Source: Lentzea sp. NBRC 105346 (lineage in GTDB: Bacteria; Actinomycetota; Actinomycetes; Mycobacteriales; Pseudonocardiaceae). Taken from it: a stretch of 64,000 nucleotides of DNA. Made by a program: the position numbers and the translations under genes. The DNA lies in the NCBI RefSeq assembly GCF_030269605.1, contig NZ_BSTQ01000015.1:1-64000 (forward strand). Reading direction: 5' to 3'. The notes below the pieces were generated by a model. It saw nothing but the letters and a program-made list of their open reading frames with translations. It ran no database searches and had not been told where the DNA came from. Positions 49,934 to 61,194 of this stretch are shown here, piece by piece. The number at the start of each line of letters is the position of its first letter. Within the stretch, counting starts at the first letter, position 1.

Positions 49934-50878
49934 ATGGGTCGTTGGGGCATCACGATGCCGTTGGTCGGGACCTCGGTGCTCGAGCACCGCGAGCTGGTCA
50001 CCGAACTGGCCGGGCTCGGCTACACCGACATCTGGTCGGCCGAGACCACGGGCCACGACGCGTTCACGCCGCTCGCGCTCGCCGCGCAGTGGTCGCCAGA
50101 GGTGCGGCTCGGCACGGCCATCGCGCCCGTCTACACCCGTGGGCCGGCCACGCTCGCCATGCAGGCCGCGACGCTCGCCGAGGTGTCGCAGAACCGGTTC
50201 GTGCTCGGCATCGGATCCTCCTCGCCCGCGATCGTGCAGGCGTGGAACGCCATGTCGTTCGATGAGCCCTTCAAGCGGACGCGAGACACCCTCCGGTTCC
50301 TGAAGATGGCTCTCAACGGTGAGAAGGTCTCACGGGAGTTCGACACCTTCACCGTGAAGGGCTTCAAGCTGGAACGGCCGCCCGCCGAGCACCTGCCGAT
50401 CATGCTGGCGGCGCTGCGGCCGAACATGCTGCGCCTCGCGGCCAAGGAGGCCGACGGCGCGATCACGAACTGGCTCGGCGCCGACGACGTGCCGCGGGTG
50501 CGCGAGGAGCTCGGTGACGCCGAGCTCGCCGCGCGGATCTTCGTGTGCCCGACCGAGGACGTCGACGCGGCGCGGGCGTTGGGACGCATGCTGATCAGCA
50601 GCTACCTGACCGTGCCCGCCTACGCGGCGTTCCACGAGTGGCTCGGCCGGGGCGAGGCGCTGCGCCCGATGCAGGAGGCGTGGGCCGCGGGCGACCGCAA
50701 GGCCGCCAACAAGGCCGTGCCCGACGAGGTCGTCGATCAGCTGATCGTGCACGGAAGCGTCGATCATTGTCGTGCGCAGGTCGCGCGCTATCAGGCGAAC
50801 GGCGTCGACACGCCCATCATCGCGCTGCTGCCGACGGGCGCGGACCAGTTCGACCTCGTACGGGCGTTGGCACCGTAA
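49934..50878 (+). CDS. LLM-class F420-dependent oxidoreductase
   Basis: A 314-residue luciferase-like monooxygenase-fold protein. Typical segments: GYTDIWSAETTGHDAFTPLALAA, VRLGTAIAPVYTRGPATLAMQAATLAEVSQNRFVLGIGSSSP and LPIMLAALRPNMLRLAAKEADGAITNWL. In actinomycetes such proteins usually use reduced cofactor F420; this is a family inference. ATG at 49934 follows GGGAGG. Its stop overlaps the TetR start, so the pair is coupled, and the palindrome upstream suggests autoregulation by the TetR protein. Confidence 0.87.
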   Translation: MGRWGITMPLVGTSVLEHRELVTELAGLGYTDIWSAETTGHDAFTPLALAAQWSPEVRLGTAIAPVYTRGPATLAMQAATLAEVSQNRFVLGIGSSSPAIVQAWNAMSFDEPFKRTRDTLRFLKMALNGEKVSREFDTFTVKGFKLERPPAEHLPIMLAALRPNMLRLAAKEADGAITNWLGADDVPRVREELGDAELAARIFVCPTEDVDAARALGRMLISSYLTVPAYAAFHEWLGRGEALRPMQEAWAAGDRKAANKAVPDEVVDQLIVHGSVDHCRAQVARYQANGVDTPIIALLPTGADQFDLVRALAP

Positions 50879-51477
50879 TGGCACGCCGTGGGGGAGTGGG
50901 CGCGCTCAGCGCGACCGAGCAGCGGATCATGGACGCGGCGGTCCGGCTGTTCGCGGCCCAGGGCTACGACGCCACGACCGTGCAGGAGATCGTCGAGGCG
51001 GCCGAGGTCACGAAAGGCGCGCTGTACCACTACTTCGGCGCCAAGGACGACCTGCTGTTCGAGATCTACCGTTCGCTGATCGCCGAACAGATGCGCGACC
51101 TCGACTCGATCATCGCGGCCGGTGACGACCCGGCCGCGACGGTCCGGGCGATCATCGTGTCGCTCGTCGAGACGACGGCCGCACACGTCGACGAGACCGC
51201 CGTGTTCGTGCGCGAGATGCACCGGCTGGATTCCGAGCGCCGGGCGGAGTTCCGGGCGGAGCGGCGGCGCTACCACGAGACGTTCCGCTCGGTCGTGGAG
51301 AAGGCTCAGCTCTCCGGCGAGTTCAGCGACATCGTCCCGGCGGAGACCGCGGTGCTGATCGCGCTCGGCGTCGTCAACCAGTTGCCGACGTGGTATCGCC
51401 CGGACGGCCTCAAGTCACCTACACAACTGGGTGAAGAAATAGCCGATTTCGTGTTGGCCGCTCTCACACGAAAGTAG
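50878..51477 (+). CDS. TetR-family transcriptional regulator
   Basis: A 199-residue repressor. The N-terminal HTH is IMDAAVRLFAAQGYDATTVQEIVEAAEVTKGALYHYFGAKDDLL, close to lipid- and CoA-ester-sensing TetR proteins such as KstR2. ATG at 50878 shares bases with the TAA of the preceding gene. The likely operator is the palindrome at 49874. Ligand unknown. Confidence 0.9.
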   Translation: MARRGGVGALSATEQRIMDAAVRLFAAQGYDATTVQEIVEAAEVTKGALYHYFGAKDDLLFEIYRSLIAEQMRDLDSIIAAGDDPAATVRAIIVSLVETTAAHVDETAVFVREMHRLDSERRAEFRAERRRYHETFRSVVEKAQLSGEFSDIVPAETAVLIALGVVNQLPTWYRPDGLKSPTQLGEEIADFVLAALTRK

Positions 51478-51515
51478 GAGCGTTTGGCTCCGTTCGAAGT
51501 GCTAGCTTCGAATAC

Positions 51516-52064
51516 ATGCTGAGCGAACTGCAAATCAAGAACGTTGGCACCATTTTCGACACGCTGGACCACGACAAAGACGGTTTCTTCGAGCGGGAGG
51601 ACTTCGAGGCGATCGGGCTCGAAGCGATCAGTGGAATCGATCTCGCCGCCGATTCGCCGCATCGTGGCCACGTTGTCGAGGCCTACGTCGGCTGGTGGGA
51701 GCAGATCAGGAAGCAGGCCGACGCCGATGGCGACGGCATGGTGACCAGGGACGAGTACATCGCCTCGGTCGAGCAGGGGCTGCTGTCCGACCCCTCCTAC
51801 CTGGACGCCGTGTCGCGTGCGGCCGACGCGTTGTTCGCCGCGGCGGACGTCAACGGCGACGGGACCCTGAGCAAGGTCGAGGTCGTGCGCATCTACGGCG
51901 GTATCGGACTGCCGGAGGACATGGCGGCCGACGCGTTCGATCAGATCGATTCCGACGGAGATGGAAAGATCAGTACCGATGAATGGCGTGCGGCCGTTCA
52001 GGGTGCTTTCACGAGCGTCGGACCGGAAACCGTGGGATCGAACATGCTGGGACACGCCCAGTAA
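51516..52064 (+). CDS. Four-EF-hand calcium-binding protein (calerythrin-like)
   Basis: A 182-residue soluble protein with four 12-residue EF loops: DHDKDGFFEREDF (near 18), DADGDGMVTRDEY (near 70), DVNGDGTLSKVEV (near 111) and DSDGDGKISTDEW (near 147), each with acidic positions 1, 3, 5 and 12. This is the calerythrin/sarcoplasmic calcium-buffer type found in actinomycetes. The ATG at 51516 has no SD; TAGCTT at 51503-51508 is 7 nt upstream, suggesting a leaderless mRNA. Role: calcium buffer or sensor. Confidence 0.92.
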   Translation: MLSELQIKNVGTIFDTLDHDKDGFFEREDFEAIGLEAISGIDLAADSPHRGHVVEAYVGWWEQIRKQADADGDGMVTRDEYIASVEQGLLSDPSYLDAVSRAADALFAAADVNGDGTLSKVEVVRIYGGIGLPEDMAADAFDQIDSDGDGKISTDEWRAAVQGAFTSVGPETVGSNMLGHAQ

Positions 52065-52112
52065 TAACCGCGATCATTTTCTGGCAGTTCGCCACCGGGA
52101 GGTCCGGCAAGG

Positions 52113-52300
52113 ATGACGTGCACAGTGCCGGACGTCGTCGGCAAGATTCACCAGGAGGCGCAGGACACCATGCAGGCAGCCGGGCTGTAACTGCTCCTGG
52201 AGGTCCGGTCAGGGCCGGCTCCTGATCAACGACCTCAACTGGCGGACCACAGCGCAGAGCGTCGCCGCCGGAAGCGTGGTCAACCGCTCTCCGACTAGAC
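52113..52300 (+). pseudogene. Fragment of a PASTA-domain protein
   Basis: The frame starting at ATG 52113 reads TVPDVVGKIHQEAQDTMQAAGL, a typical PASTA N-half, then hits TAA at the position of the usual Tyr. After a further small frame change the continuation GRLLINDLNWRTTAQSVAAG gives the PASTA C-half. So a single PASTA domain is broken by a nonsense change and an indel. GGAGG precedes the ATG. It is probably the dead remnant of a small secreted or membrane PASTA protein. Confidence 0.72.
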
Positions 52301-52303
52301 CGG

Positions 52304-52762
52304 CTACCGCGCGGCGCGCGCGTGCAACACCTGCAACGCCTTGTCGGCGTGAGCGTGCATGTTGAACTCCGACTTGATGACCTCGAGAACGGTCCGGTCG
52401 CGGTCGATCACGAAGGTGTGCCGCTTCACCGGCAGCGGCCCGAACCGCCGCTTCACGCCGAACTGCTCGGCGACCAGACCGTCGGAGTCGGACAGCAGCG
52501 GGAAGCCGACCTCGTGCGCGTCGGAGAAGCGGTGCTGGCGCCCGACCGTGTCGCGGCTGATGCCGACGCGCTGCGCGCCGACCGCGCGGAAGTCCGCGGC
52601 GAGATCGCGGAAGTGGCACGTCTCTGCGGTGCAGCCGGAGGTCATCGCGGCCGGGTAGAAGAACAACACCACGGGTCCGCCGCTGAGCAGTTCCGAGAGG
52701 GAGCACAGCTGGTTGTGCTGGTCGGGCAGGGTGAAGTCGGGGGCGAGGTCGCCGGCCTTCAT
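52304..52762 (-). CDS. bcp: Thiol peroxidase of the Bcp/PrxQ family
   Basis: A 152-residue peroxiredoxin that reduces peroxides with thioredoxin. The peroxidatic Cys is in SGCTAETC near residue 44, with the second Cys five residues later acting as the resolving Cys of PrxQ-type enzymes. FTLPDQHNQLCSLSEL and FVIDRDRTVLEVIKSEFNMHAH fit the fold. It is divergent from the LacI gene with 23 bp between starts. Confidence 0.9.
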   Translation of the reverse strand: MKAGDLAPDFTLPDQHNQLCSLSELLSGGPVVLFFYPAAMTSGCTAETCHFRDLAADFRAVGAQRVGISRDTVGRQHRFSDAHEVGFPLLSDSDGLVAEQFGVKRRFGPLPVKRHTFVIDRDRTVLEVIKSEFNMHAHADKALQVLHARAAR

Positions 52763-52785
52763 GGAACTCCAATACGCTCGGTCCC

Positions 52786-53703
52786 GTGACCAGCATGTCC
52801 GATGTGGCGAAGGCCGCGGGGGTGTCGGCTGCGACGGTATCGCGCGCTCTGCGCGGTGAGCCGGGGGTCTCCGAGGCGACCCGCCGGCACGTCAGCGAAG
52901 TCGCGAAGCGGATGAAGTACGCGATCGCGCGGGACGCGTCCAGCCTTGCCGGCGGCCGACGGTACGCCATCGCCGTGCTCACCTCGACGGTGAGTCCCCT
53001 CTTGGCGGGTGCCGAGGGCGCGTTGCGGCAGGCGGGCTACGACGTGCTGCTCTACGTGTTGGGCGACGAAAGTTCCAGGAGCCACTTCTTCAACGCCAAC
53101 CCGCTCGGGCGTCGCGTCGACGGTGTGCTGCTGCTGAAGCTCACCCTCACCGAGTCCGAGCAAGCGAGCATCGACGACCTCGGCGTGCCGACGGTGACCG
53201 TGGACGACACGGACCTGCGCGACTCGGTCAAGGTCGCCGTCGACCACCTGATGCAGCTCGGGCATCGCGACGTCGCGCTCGTCCTCGCCGACGGGATCGA
53301 CGAGGAGTACGACGAGATCCTGACGAAGGCCGGGCTCGACGTCCCTCCAGAGTGGACGGTCTGGTGCTCGCCGACGGTCGACGGCGGCGAGCAGGTGGTC
53401 GACGTGCTGCTCGACGGCCCGCGCCTGCCGACCGCGGTGATCAGTTCCAGCGGTGCGGCGGCGGTCGGGATCTTCCTGCGCATGCAACGGGACGGGCGGG
53501 TGATCCCGGATGACATGTCGATCGTCAGCCTGGACGGGCAGGAGATCACGCGCGTGGTCGGGCTGACCGCCGTCGAGGGTGCGCACCGCGAACAGGGCGA
53601 GCACGCGGTCGCGGACCTGCTGACGTTGATCCGCGGCGGTGAGATCGAACCGGCCGACCAGCCGATCCGGCTCGTCGTCCGCAACTCGACCGCTAGGGTC
53701 TGA
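52786..53703 (+). CDS. LacI-family transcriptional regulator
   Basis: A 305-residue repressor: HTH MSDVAKAAGVSAATVSRALRGEPGVSEATRRHVSEVAKRM, followed by a periplasmic-binding-protein-like sensor (YAIAVLTSTVSPLLAGAEGALRQAGYDVLLY...LPTAVISSSGAAAVGIFLRM). It is somewhat shorter than average LacI proteins. GTG 52786 is preferred since TACGCT lies 7 nt upstream (leaderless); ATG 52795 is the alternative. It forms an operon with ridA 2 nt downstream. Sugar ligand unknown. Confidence 0.88.
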   Translation: MTSMSDVAKAAGVSAATVSRALRGEPGVSEATRRHVSEVAKRMKYAIARDASSLAGGRRYAIAVLTSTVSPLLAGAEGALRQAGYDVLLYVLGDESSRSHFFNANPLGRRVDGVLLLKLTLTESEQASIDDLGVPTVTVDDTDLRDSVKVAVDHLMQLGHRDVALVLADGIDEEYDEILTKAGLDVPPEWTVWCSPTVDGGEQVVDVLLDGPRLPTAVISSSGAAAVGIFLRMQRDGRVIPDDMSIVSLDGQEITRVVGLTAVEGAHREQGEHAVADLLTLIRGGEIEPADQPIRLVVRNSTARV

Positions 53704-53705
53704 CC

Positions 53706-54098
53706 ATGCCCATCGAAGATCGTCTGACCGACGTGCCCGGCCTCGCCGCGTCCACCAGGTACTCCCACGCCGTCGTCGCGTCCGGGCGGCTCGCGTTCGT
53801 GTCCGGCCAGATCTCGGTCGACGACGAGGGCAAGGTCGTCGGGGTGGACGACCTCGCCGCGCAGACCCGCCAGGTGCTGACCAACCTGCACCACGTGATC
53901 ACCGAGCTGGGCGCCGGCTGGGGCGACGTCGTGAAGCTCGGCTGGTACGTGCTGGACGCCTCCGAGGTGCAGACGATCCGCGACATCCGCCGCGAGCTGA
54001 TGGGCGACCACACCCCGGCGAGCACGCTCGTGGAGGTCTCCGCGCTCGTGCAGCCGGAATTCCTCGTCGAGGTCGACGCTGTGGTCGCACTCACTTAG
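53706..54098 (+). CDS. ridA: RidA-family enamine/imine deaminase
   Basis: A 130-residue YjgF/RidA protein. VSGQISVDDEGKVVGVDDLAAQTRQVLTNLHHVITELGAGWGDVVKLGWYV and the C-terminal TPASTLVEVSALVQPEFLVEVDAVVAL are the family core. RidA removes reactive enamines from PLP enzymes. The usual active-site Arg near the C-terminus is not obvious here, so it could be a divergent subgroup with another role. Confidence 0.85.
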   Translation: MPIEDRLTDVPGLAASTRYSHAVVASGRLAFVSGQISVDDEGKVVGVDDLAAQTRQVLTNLHHVITELGAGWGDVVKLGWYVLDASEVQTIRDIRRELMGDHTPASTLVEVSALVQPEFLVEVDAVVALT

Positions 54099-54147
54099 AA
54101 CCTGCCCCATCCGGGTGACCAGGGACCATTTACTCTGGCTATGCGAC

Positions 54148-54166
54148 GTCACCTGTGACATAGCTT
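54148..54166 (+). promoter_or_regulatory. Palindrome and -10 box at the malQ promoter
   Basis: GTCAC-CT-GTGAC (54148-54159) is a perfect 12-bp palindrome immediately before TAGCTT (54161-54166), which ends 6 nt before the GTG start of malQ. The palindrome lies between the expected -35 and -10 positions, a natural repressor site, and the start appears leaderless. Confidence 0.5.
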
Positions 54167-54172
54167 TATCCC

Positions 54173-55942
54173 GTGGATGAACAGCTGCGCCGCCTGGCCG
54201 AGGCACACGGCGTGGCAACCCATTACGAGAACGCCGAGCAGCGTCGCGTCGAAGTCGACTCCGACGTCGTCGAAGCGATCTTGCGAGAGCTCCGCGCGGA
54301 CGCGCCGAAACCCGAGTTGCCGCCGACGATCGTGTTGCGCGAAGGGGAGACCGCGGACCTGAAGGGCCCGGCCGTCGTCCATCTGGAGGACGGCACCGAA
54401 CGCCGGACCGGGCGGCACCTGCCGGAGGACCTGCCGCTCGGCTGGCACCGGATCGTGACGAAAGACCAGGAGATCACGCTCGCCGTCGCGCCGCGCAGGC
54501 TGCCCGACGTGCCGCGGGCGTGGGGCTGGATGCTCCAGCTCTACGCCGCGAGATCCGATGAATCGTGGGGCATGGGCGACTTCTGCGACCTCGCGACGAT
54601 CGCCCGGAGGTCGAGCCTGGAGCTCGACGCGGGCGTCCTGCTGGTCAACCCGGTGCAGGCGATCAGCCCCACGCACCCCGTCGAGCGCTCGCCGTACTCG
54701 CCCAGCAGCCGCCGCTACGCCAACCCGTTGTACCTGCGCATATCGGACACGTCCGCCTATCTGACGGCCGACGAGGAAACACGCCGGAAAGTCGACGCGC
54801 TGAAACCGCCGAACCGCGAGCTGATCGACTACGACGAGATCTGGGACGCGAAACGAAAAGCGCTCGAACTGTTGTGGCGCGACGAACCGCAGGAGATGGA
54901 CGAAGACCTCCGAACTTTCGCGACTTTTTGCGCGATCGCGGAAACGGAAGGCCCCGACTGGCGGCAATGGCCGGCTCGGCAACAAAACCCGGAAACGGCC
55001 ACGGCGAGTAGCGAGAGAATCCGTTTCCACGCCTGGCTGCAGCACCTGTGCATCGCGCAGCTCGACGAGGTGCGGCTGGCCGCGCACGAGGCGGGCATGG
55101 CGGTCGGCGTCATCCACGACCTGCCGGTCGGCGTGCACCCCGGCGGCGCGGACACGTGGGCGCAGCGAAGCGTCTACGCCAGGGCCACGGTCGGCGCGCC
55201 ACCGGACGCGTTCGCGAAGGACGGCCAGGACTGGAACCTGCCGCCGTGGCGGCCGGACAAGCTCGCCGAGACCGGCTATGCGCCGTTCGTCCAGGTGCTG
55301 CGCAGCGTGCTCAGGCACGGCGACGGCATCCGCATCGACCACGTGGCCGGGCTGTGGCGCCTCTGGTGGATCCCCGAGGGCGAGCCGCCGAGCCGCGGCA
55401 CCTACGTGTACTACGACGCGGACGCGATGCTCGGCGTCCTCGCGCTCGAGGCGCACCGGGCGGGTGCCGTGGTCGTCGGCGAGGATTTGGGCACCGTCGA
55501 ACCGGTCGTCACGAAGACGTTGCAGGAGAACGGGATGCTGACCTCGGCGGTGCTGTGGTTCCAGCGTGACTGGGACGCGCCCGGCCACCCGATCGTCCCG
55601 CCGAGGCAGTGGAACCAGCACGCGATGGCCAGCATCTCCACGCATGACCTGCCGACCGCCGCCACCTATCTGAGCGAGCACCCGGACTTCGGCGAGCTCA
55701 TGGCCGCCGAGGGGCTCGACCCCGCCGACCCGGTCGAGGGGGCGCACGCCCTGCTGGCGCAGGCGCCGTGCGCGCTCGTGCTGACCTCACCGCAGGACGC
55801 GCTGGGTGAGACCCGCCAGCCGAACCTGCCGGGCACGATCGACGAGTACCCGAACTGGAGAATTCCACTCCCGGTACCGCTGGACGAGTTCTTCTCGCGA
55901 GTCAGGTCCGTTGTCCGGCCGTTGCGGGTGAGGGACCGATGA
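54173..55942 (+). CDS. malQ: 4-alpha-glucanotransferase
   Basis: A 589-residue GH77 enzyme that transfers maltosyl units between alpha-1,4-glucans. Catalytic landmarks: GIRIDHVAGLWRLWW (Asp nucleophile), VVVGEDLGTVEP (acid/base Glu) and STHDLPT (stabilising Asp). The N-terminal ~110 residues form the extra domain common in actinobacterial MalQ. GTG at 54173 has no SD and a -10 box 6 nt upstream. With glgX and treY downstream it makes an alpha-glucan set. Confidence 0.92.
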   Translation: MDEQLRRLAEAHGVATHYENAEQRRVEVDSDVVEAILRELRADAPKPELPPTIVLREGETADLKGPAVVHLEDGTERRTGRHLPEDLPLGWHRIVTKDQEITLAVAPRRLPDVPRAWGWMLQLYAARSDESWGMGDFCDLATIARRSSLELDAGVLLVNPVQAISPTHPVERSPYSPSSRRYANPLYLRISDTSAYLTADEETRRKVDALKPPNRELIDYDEIWDAKRKALELLWRDEPQEMDEDLRTFATFCAIAETEGPDWRQWPARQQNPETATASSERIRFHAWLQHLCIAQLDEVRLAAHEAGMAVGVIHDLPVGVHPGGADTWAQRSVYARATVGAPPDAFAKDGQDWNLPPWRPDKLAETGYAPFVQVLRSVLRHGDGIRIDHVAGLWRLWWIPEGEPPSRGTYVYYDADAMLGVLALEAHRAGAVVVGEDLGTVEPVVTKTLQENGMLTSAVLWFQRDWDAPGHPIVPPRQWNQHAMASISTHDLPTAATYLSEHPDFGELMAAEGLDPADPVEGAHALLAQAPCALVLTSPQDALGETRQPNLPGTIDEYPNWRIPLPVPLDEFFSRVRSVVRPLRVRDR

Positions 55943-56030
55943 GACGAAACATGCACGTTACTGCGGGCGAGGGGTCCGCGGAGTACTGTAATTCCGTCAC
56001 CCGGCGGAGACATTGGAGGTGGCGTTTTCA

Positions 56031-56333
56031 ATGAGTTCAGCCGTGAGCACGCAGACTCCCACTGCGGTGCTGGAACTGGCCGTCGAGCGAGTGCTGGCCG
56101 CGGTTCGTCCCGCGGCGCTCGGCGACCCGGTGGTCGGGGCACGGCGCGCGGAGGAGTCGCTCCGCGACGCGCTGCAGAACGCGCGTTCCGACGTGGACAA
56201 CCTCGCGCTGCTGCAGGCGCTGGCGTGCGCCGAGGCGGCGTGTGAGCACTTGAGGTACTGCGAGATCCAAGAAGCCCGCACGCTGCTCACGGCCGCGCGC
56301 GGACAGCTGGCACTGGCGCACGAAAGGGCGTGA
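56031..56333 (+). CDS. Small helical conserved hypothetical protein
   Basis: A 100-residue, Ala-rich, apparently all-helical protein (AVERVLAAVRPAALGDP, LLQALACAEAACEHLRYCEIQEARTLLTAARGQLALAHERA). No motif is recognised. ATG at 56031 has GGAGGT 10 nt upstream. Its place between malQ and glgX on the same strand suggests shared expression, not a known function. Confidence 0.7.
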   Translation: MSSAVSTQTPTAVLELAVERVLAAVRPAALGDPVVGARRAEESLRDALQNARSDVDNLALLQALACAEAACEHLRYCEIQEARTLLTAARGQLALAHERA

Positions 56334-56393
56334 TGTCAGGCGGGTGACCGGGTACTAGGGTCTGGAGAACCCACGCAGCTTGTGAGGAGCATT

Positions 56394-58501
<2,108 letters not shown>

Positions 58502-58505
<4 letters not shown>

Positions 58506-60577
58506 CGCCTTCGTCGACGTATCGGATCCAGTTCACCCCTTCGTTCACCTTTCAGGCCGCGGTATCGGTGGTCGACTACCTGCGGCGCCTGGGGATCGGC
58601 GCGTTGTACGCCTCGCCGATGCTCGACGCGCGGCCCGGTTCGACGCACGGCTATGACGTGGTCGACCCGACGCGTGCGCGGCCCGAGCTCGGCGGTGACG
58701 CGGGGCGCGTCGCGTTGCAGGAAGCCTTGGCCTCGCGGGGAATGGGGCTGGTCGTCGACATCGTGCCCAACCACATGGCGGTGCCCAACCCGTGGTGGGA
58801 CGACGTGCTGGAGCACGGCGAGAAGTCGGCCTACGCCAAGTACTTCGACATCGACTGGTCGTCCGGCCGAGTGCTGCTGCCCGTGCTGGCCGAGGGCGCG
58901 GCGGAGGAGGAGTACGACCACCACCGCAAGGTCGACTGGCGGCGTGGCAACACCGAGCTGAACTACCGGCGGTTCTTCGACATCACCGAACTGGCGGCTG
59001 TGCGCGTCGAGGACCCGGAGGTGTTCGCCGCGACGCACGACGAGGTGCTGCGGTGGGGTGTTTCCGGCCTGCGCGTCGACCACCCGGACGGGCTGGCCGA
59101 TCCCGGTGCGTACTTCCGCGCGTTGCGTTCCCGTACCGACGGCTGGATCGTCGTCGAGAAGATCCTCGGGCCGGACGAGGACCTGCCGCAGTCGTGGCCG
59201 GTGGACGGCACCACCGGCTACGACGCGTTGCGCGAGGTCTGCGGCCTGTTCATCGACCCGCTGGCGGCGCCGCATTTCGACGGCGACTTCCACGCCGTCG
59301 AGCACGAGGCGCGGCGCCTGGTGACGGACACGATGCTGGTCGCCGAGGTGCGCCGGATCGCCGCCCTGGTGAAGGGTGTCCCGTTCGAGGACGCCTGCGC
59401 GGCCGTCGCCGACGTGATGGTCAACTTCCCGGTCTACCGCTCGTACCTGCCGGAGGGCCTCGCGAACTGGGAGCTGGCCGTCGCGCTGTCGGACGGTCCG
59501 GCCGTGCGCTCACTCGACGAGCAGGTGCGCGCCGATCCGCACGGCGAGCTGGCGACCCGGATCCAGCAGACGTCCGGCATGGTCGTCGCGAAGGGCACCG
59601 AGGACACGACGTTCTACCGCTACACCAACTTCGTGGCGTTGAACGAGGTAGGCGGCTCGCCGGACCGCTTCGGGATGTCGGTCGAGGAGTTCCACCAGCG
59701 CGCGGCCCACCGCGAGGCCGCGTGGCCGCGGTCGATGACGACGCTGTCGACGCACGACACCAAGCGCTCCGAGGACGTCCGCGCGCGGCTGGCCGTGCTG
59801 TCGGAGATCCCGGCCGAGTACCTGGAATCTGTGTCGCGCTGGACGTCGGTGTGCGGCCTGCCCGAGCCGTCGTTGAACGCACTGGCGTGGCAGACGGTGC
59901 TCGGGGCGTGGCCGATCTCCGTTGAGCGGCTGCAGCAGTACCTGGAGAAGGCGTCCCGTGAAGCCAAGATCGCGACGTCGTGGGTGGACCGCAACGCCGA
60001 GTTCGACGCTCTCGTGAAGGAGTGGCCTTCGCGGATGCTGGCATCGGTGGGTGACGAGGTCGCCGCGTTCGCCGAGCGGATCACACCGGACGGGTGGTCG
60101 AACTCGTTGGGGCAGAAGCTGGTCCAGCTGACCGCGCCCGGTGTGCCGGACGTCTACCAGGGCACCGAGCTGTGGGACTTCTCGCTGGTGGACCCGGACA
60201 ACCGCCGTCCGGTGGACTTCGCTGTGCGGTCGTCGTTGCTGGAACGCATCGAGTCCGGCTGGGTGCCGCCCGTGGACTCGACGGGTGCCGCGAAGCTGCT
60301 GGCCGTGCACCGCGCGCTGCAGCTGCGGTCTCTTATGCGCGGGTACCGCCCGCTGCAGGCTTCAGGTCCGGCCGCGTCTCATCTGGTGGCGTTCCAGCGG
60401 GGTGACGTGATCACGGTAGCGACGCGGCTGCCGCTGACCCTGGCACGCACGGGGTGGCAGGACACCGTGCTGCCGCTGCCTCCTGGGTCCTGGACAGACG
60501 TGCTCACCGGGCGCCCGGCTCAGGCGGAATTGGGTCGCTTGCTGGATGTGTATCCAATAGCTCTGCTGTCCCGTTGA
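58502..60577 (+). CDS. treY: Maltooligosyl trehalose synthase
   Basis: A 691-residue GH13 enzyme that converts the reducing end of maltooligosaccharides to a trehalosyl unit. Landmarks: STYRIQFTPSFTF at the N-terminus, DIVPNHMAVPNPWWDDVLEHG, GLRVDHPDGLADP with the nucleophile Asp, EKIL (Glu), TTGYDAL and STHDTKRSEDVRARLAVLSEIP. This is shorter than many TreY proteins (~720-800) but no motif is missing. Its usual partner treZ is not in the window. Confidence 0.93.
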
Positions 60578-60609
60578 ACCGCGCCGGGGGCGCGGGACGT
60601 GGCGGCGGT

Positions 60610-60936
60610 ATGGGTTTGTGGGACCACTACGAGGTGCTGAGTGACGAGCACCGGGCCGAGCTCGACACGCTGACACCCGAGGAGCGGGTGCGGGCGATGG
60701 ACCGCTGGCTGTCGCGCAGCGCCGCCGTCGCCGCGATGCGCGACGCCGTGTCGAACACCGCGTGCGTGCTCGACACGATGGTCGACCTGCTCATCATGGA
60801 GCTGAACGAGCAGGAGGACGCGACGCGGCGGGACGCGCTGGTCGACTTCATGATGGAGATCTGCCGGACGGCCGGGGCCGCCCGAGCGTTCGTGGACGGC
60901 CGGCGCCCTGACCCGTGGCCCTCGCTGGAGGGTTGA
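60610..60936 (+). CDS. Hypothetical small protein
   Basis: A 108-residue helical, acidic protein (MGLWDHYEVLSDEHRAELDTLTPEERVRAMDRWLSRSAAVAAMRD...). No family recognised. ATG at 60610 is 32 nt after the treY stop, with a weak RBS, so it may be the last gene of that operon. Confidence 0.65.
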   Translation: MGLWDHYEVLSDEHRAELDTLTPEERVRAMDRWLSRSAAVAAMRDAVSNTACVLDTMVDLLIMELNEQEDATRRDALVDFMMEICRTAGAARAFVDGRRPDPWPSLEG

Positions 60937-60954
60937 CCGGTCAACCCGCTGGGG

Positions 60955-61126
60955 CTGAGTGGGCGACACGGCGGGGTTGGCTGGGCAACACGCGGGCTGA
61001 ACTGTGGACTCGCCGGGGTTGAGTTGAGGACTCGCGCGGAAACGTGGAGTTCGTGGACGGCCGGAGCGTCAAACTCGGGGGTCCGGAAGGTGGGACTCGC
61101 GGGTCGGGAACGTGGGACTCGCGGGA
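60955..61126. repeat. Degenerate ~22-bp tandem repeat region
   Basis: About eight diverged units of the form TGGGACTCGCGGGTCGGGAACG, best preserved at 61090-61125 (TGGGACTCGCGGG appears twice, 22 bp apart). The unit resembles that of the 23464-23607 array. It leads straight into two damage-type promoter motifs. The 296-bp gap 60937-61232 contains no gene. Confidence 0.65.
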
Positions 61127-61149
61127 TTGTCAGGGGTCGCCGCTAGGCT
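61127..61149 (+). promoter_or_regulatory. RecA-independent DNA-damage promoter motif, first copy
   Basis: TTGTCAGGG, 8 bp, TAGGCT. This fits TTGTCRGTG-N8-TAnnnT, the motif of PafBC-controlled (RecA-independent) damage promoters in actinobacteria, at all but one fixed position. It points to the right, toward the 3' end of a minus-strand gene, with no plus-strand gene to express. Confidence 0.55.
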
Positions 61150-61194
61150 TGATTCGGGGGCTGCTCAGGTCGCGCGGCCGCGTGACCAGCGGGA

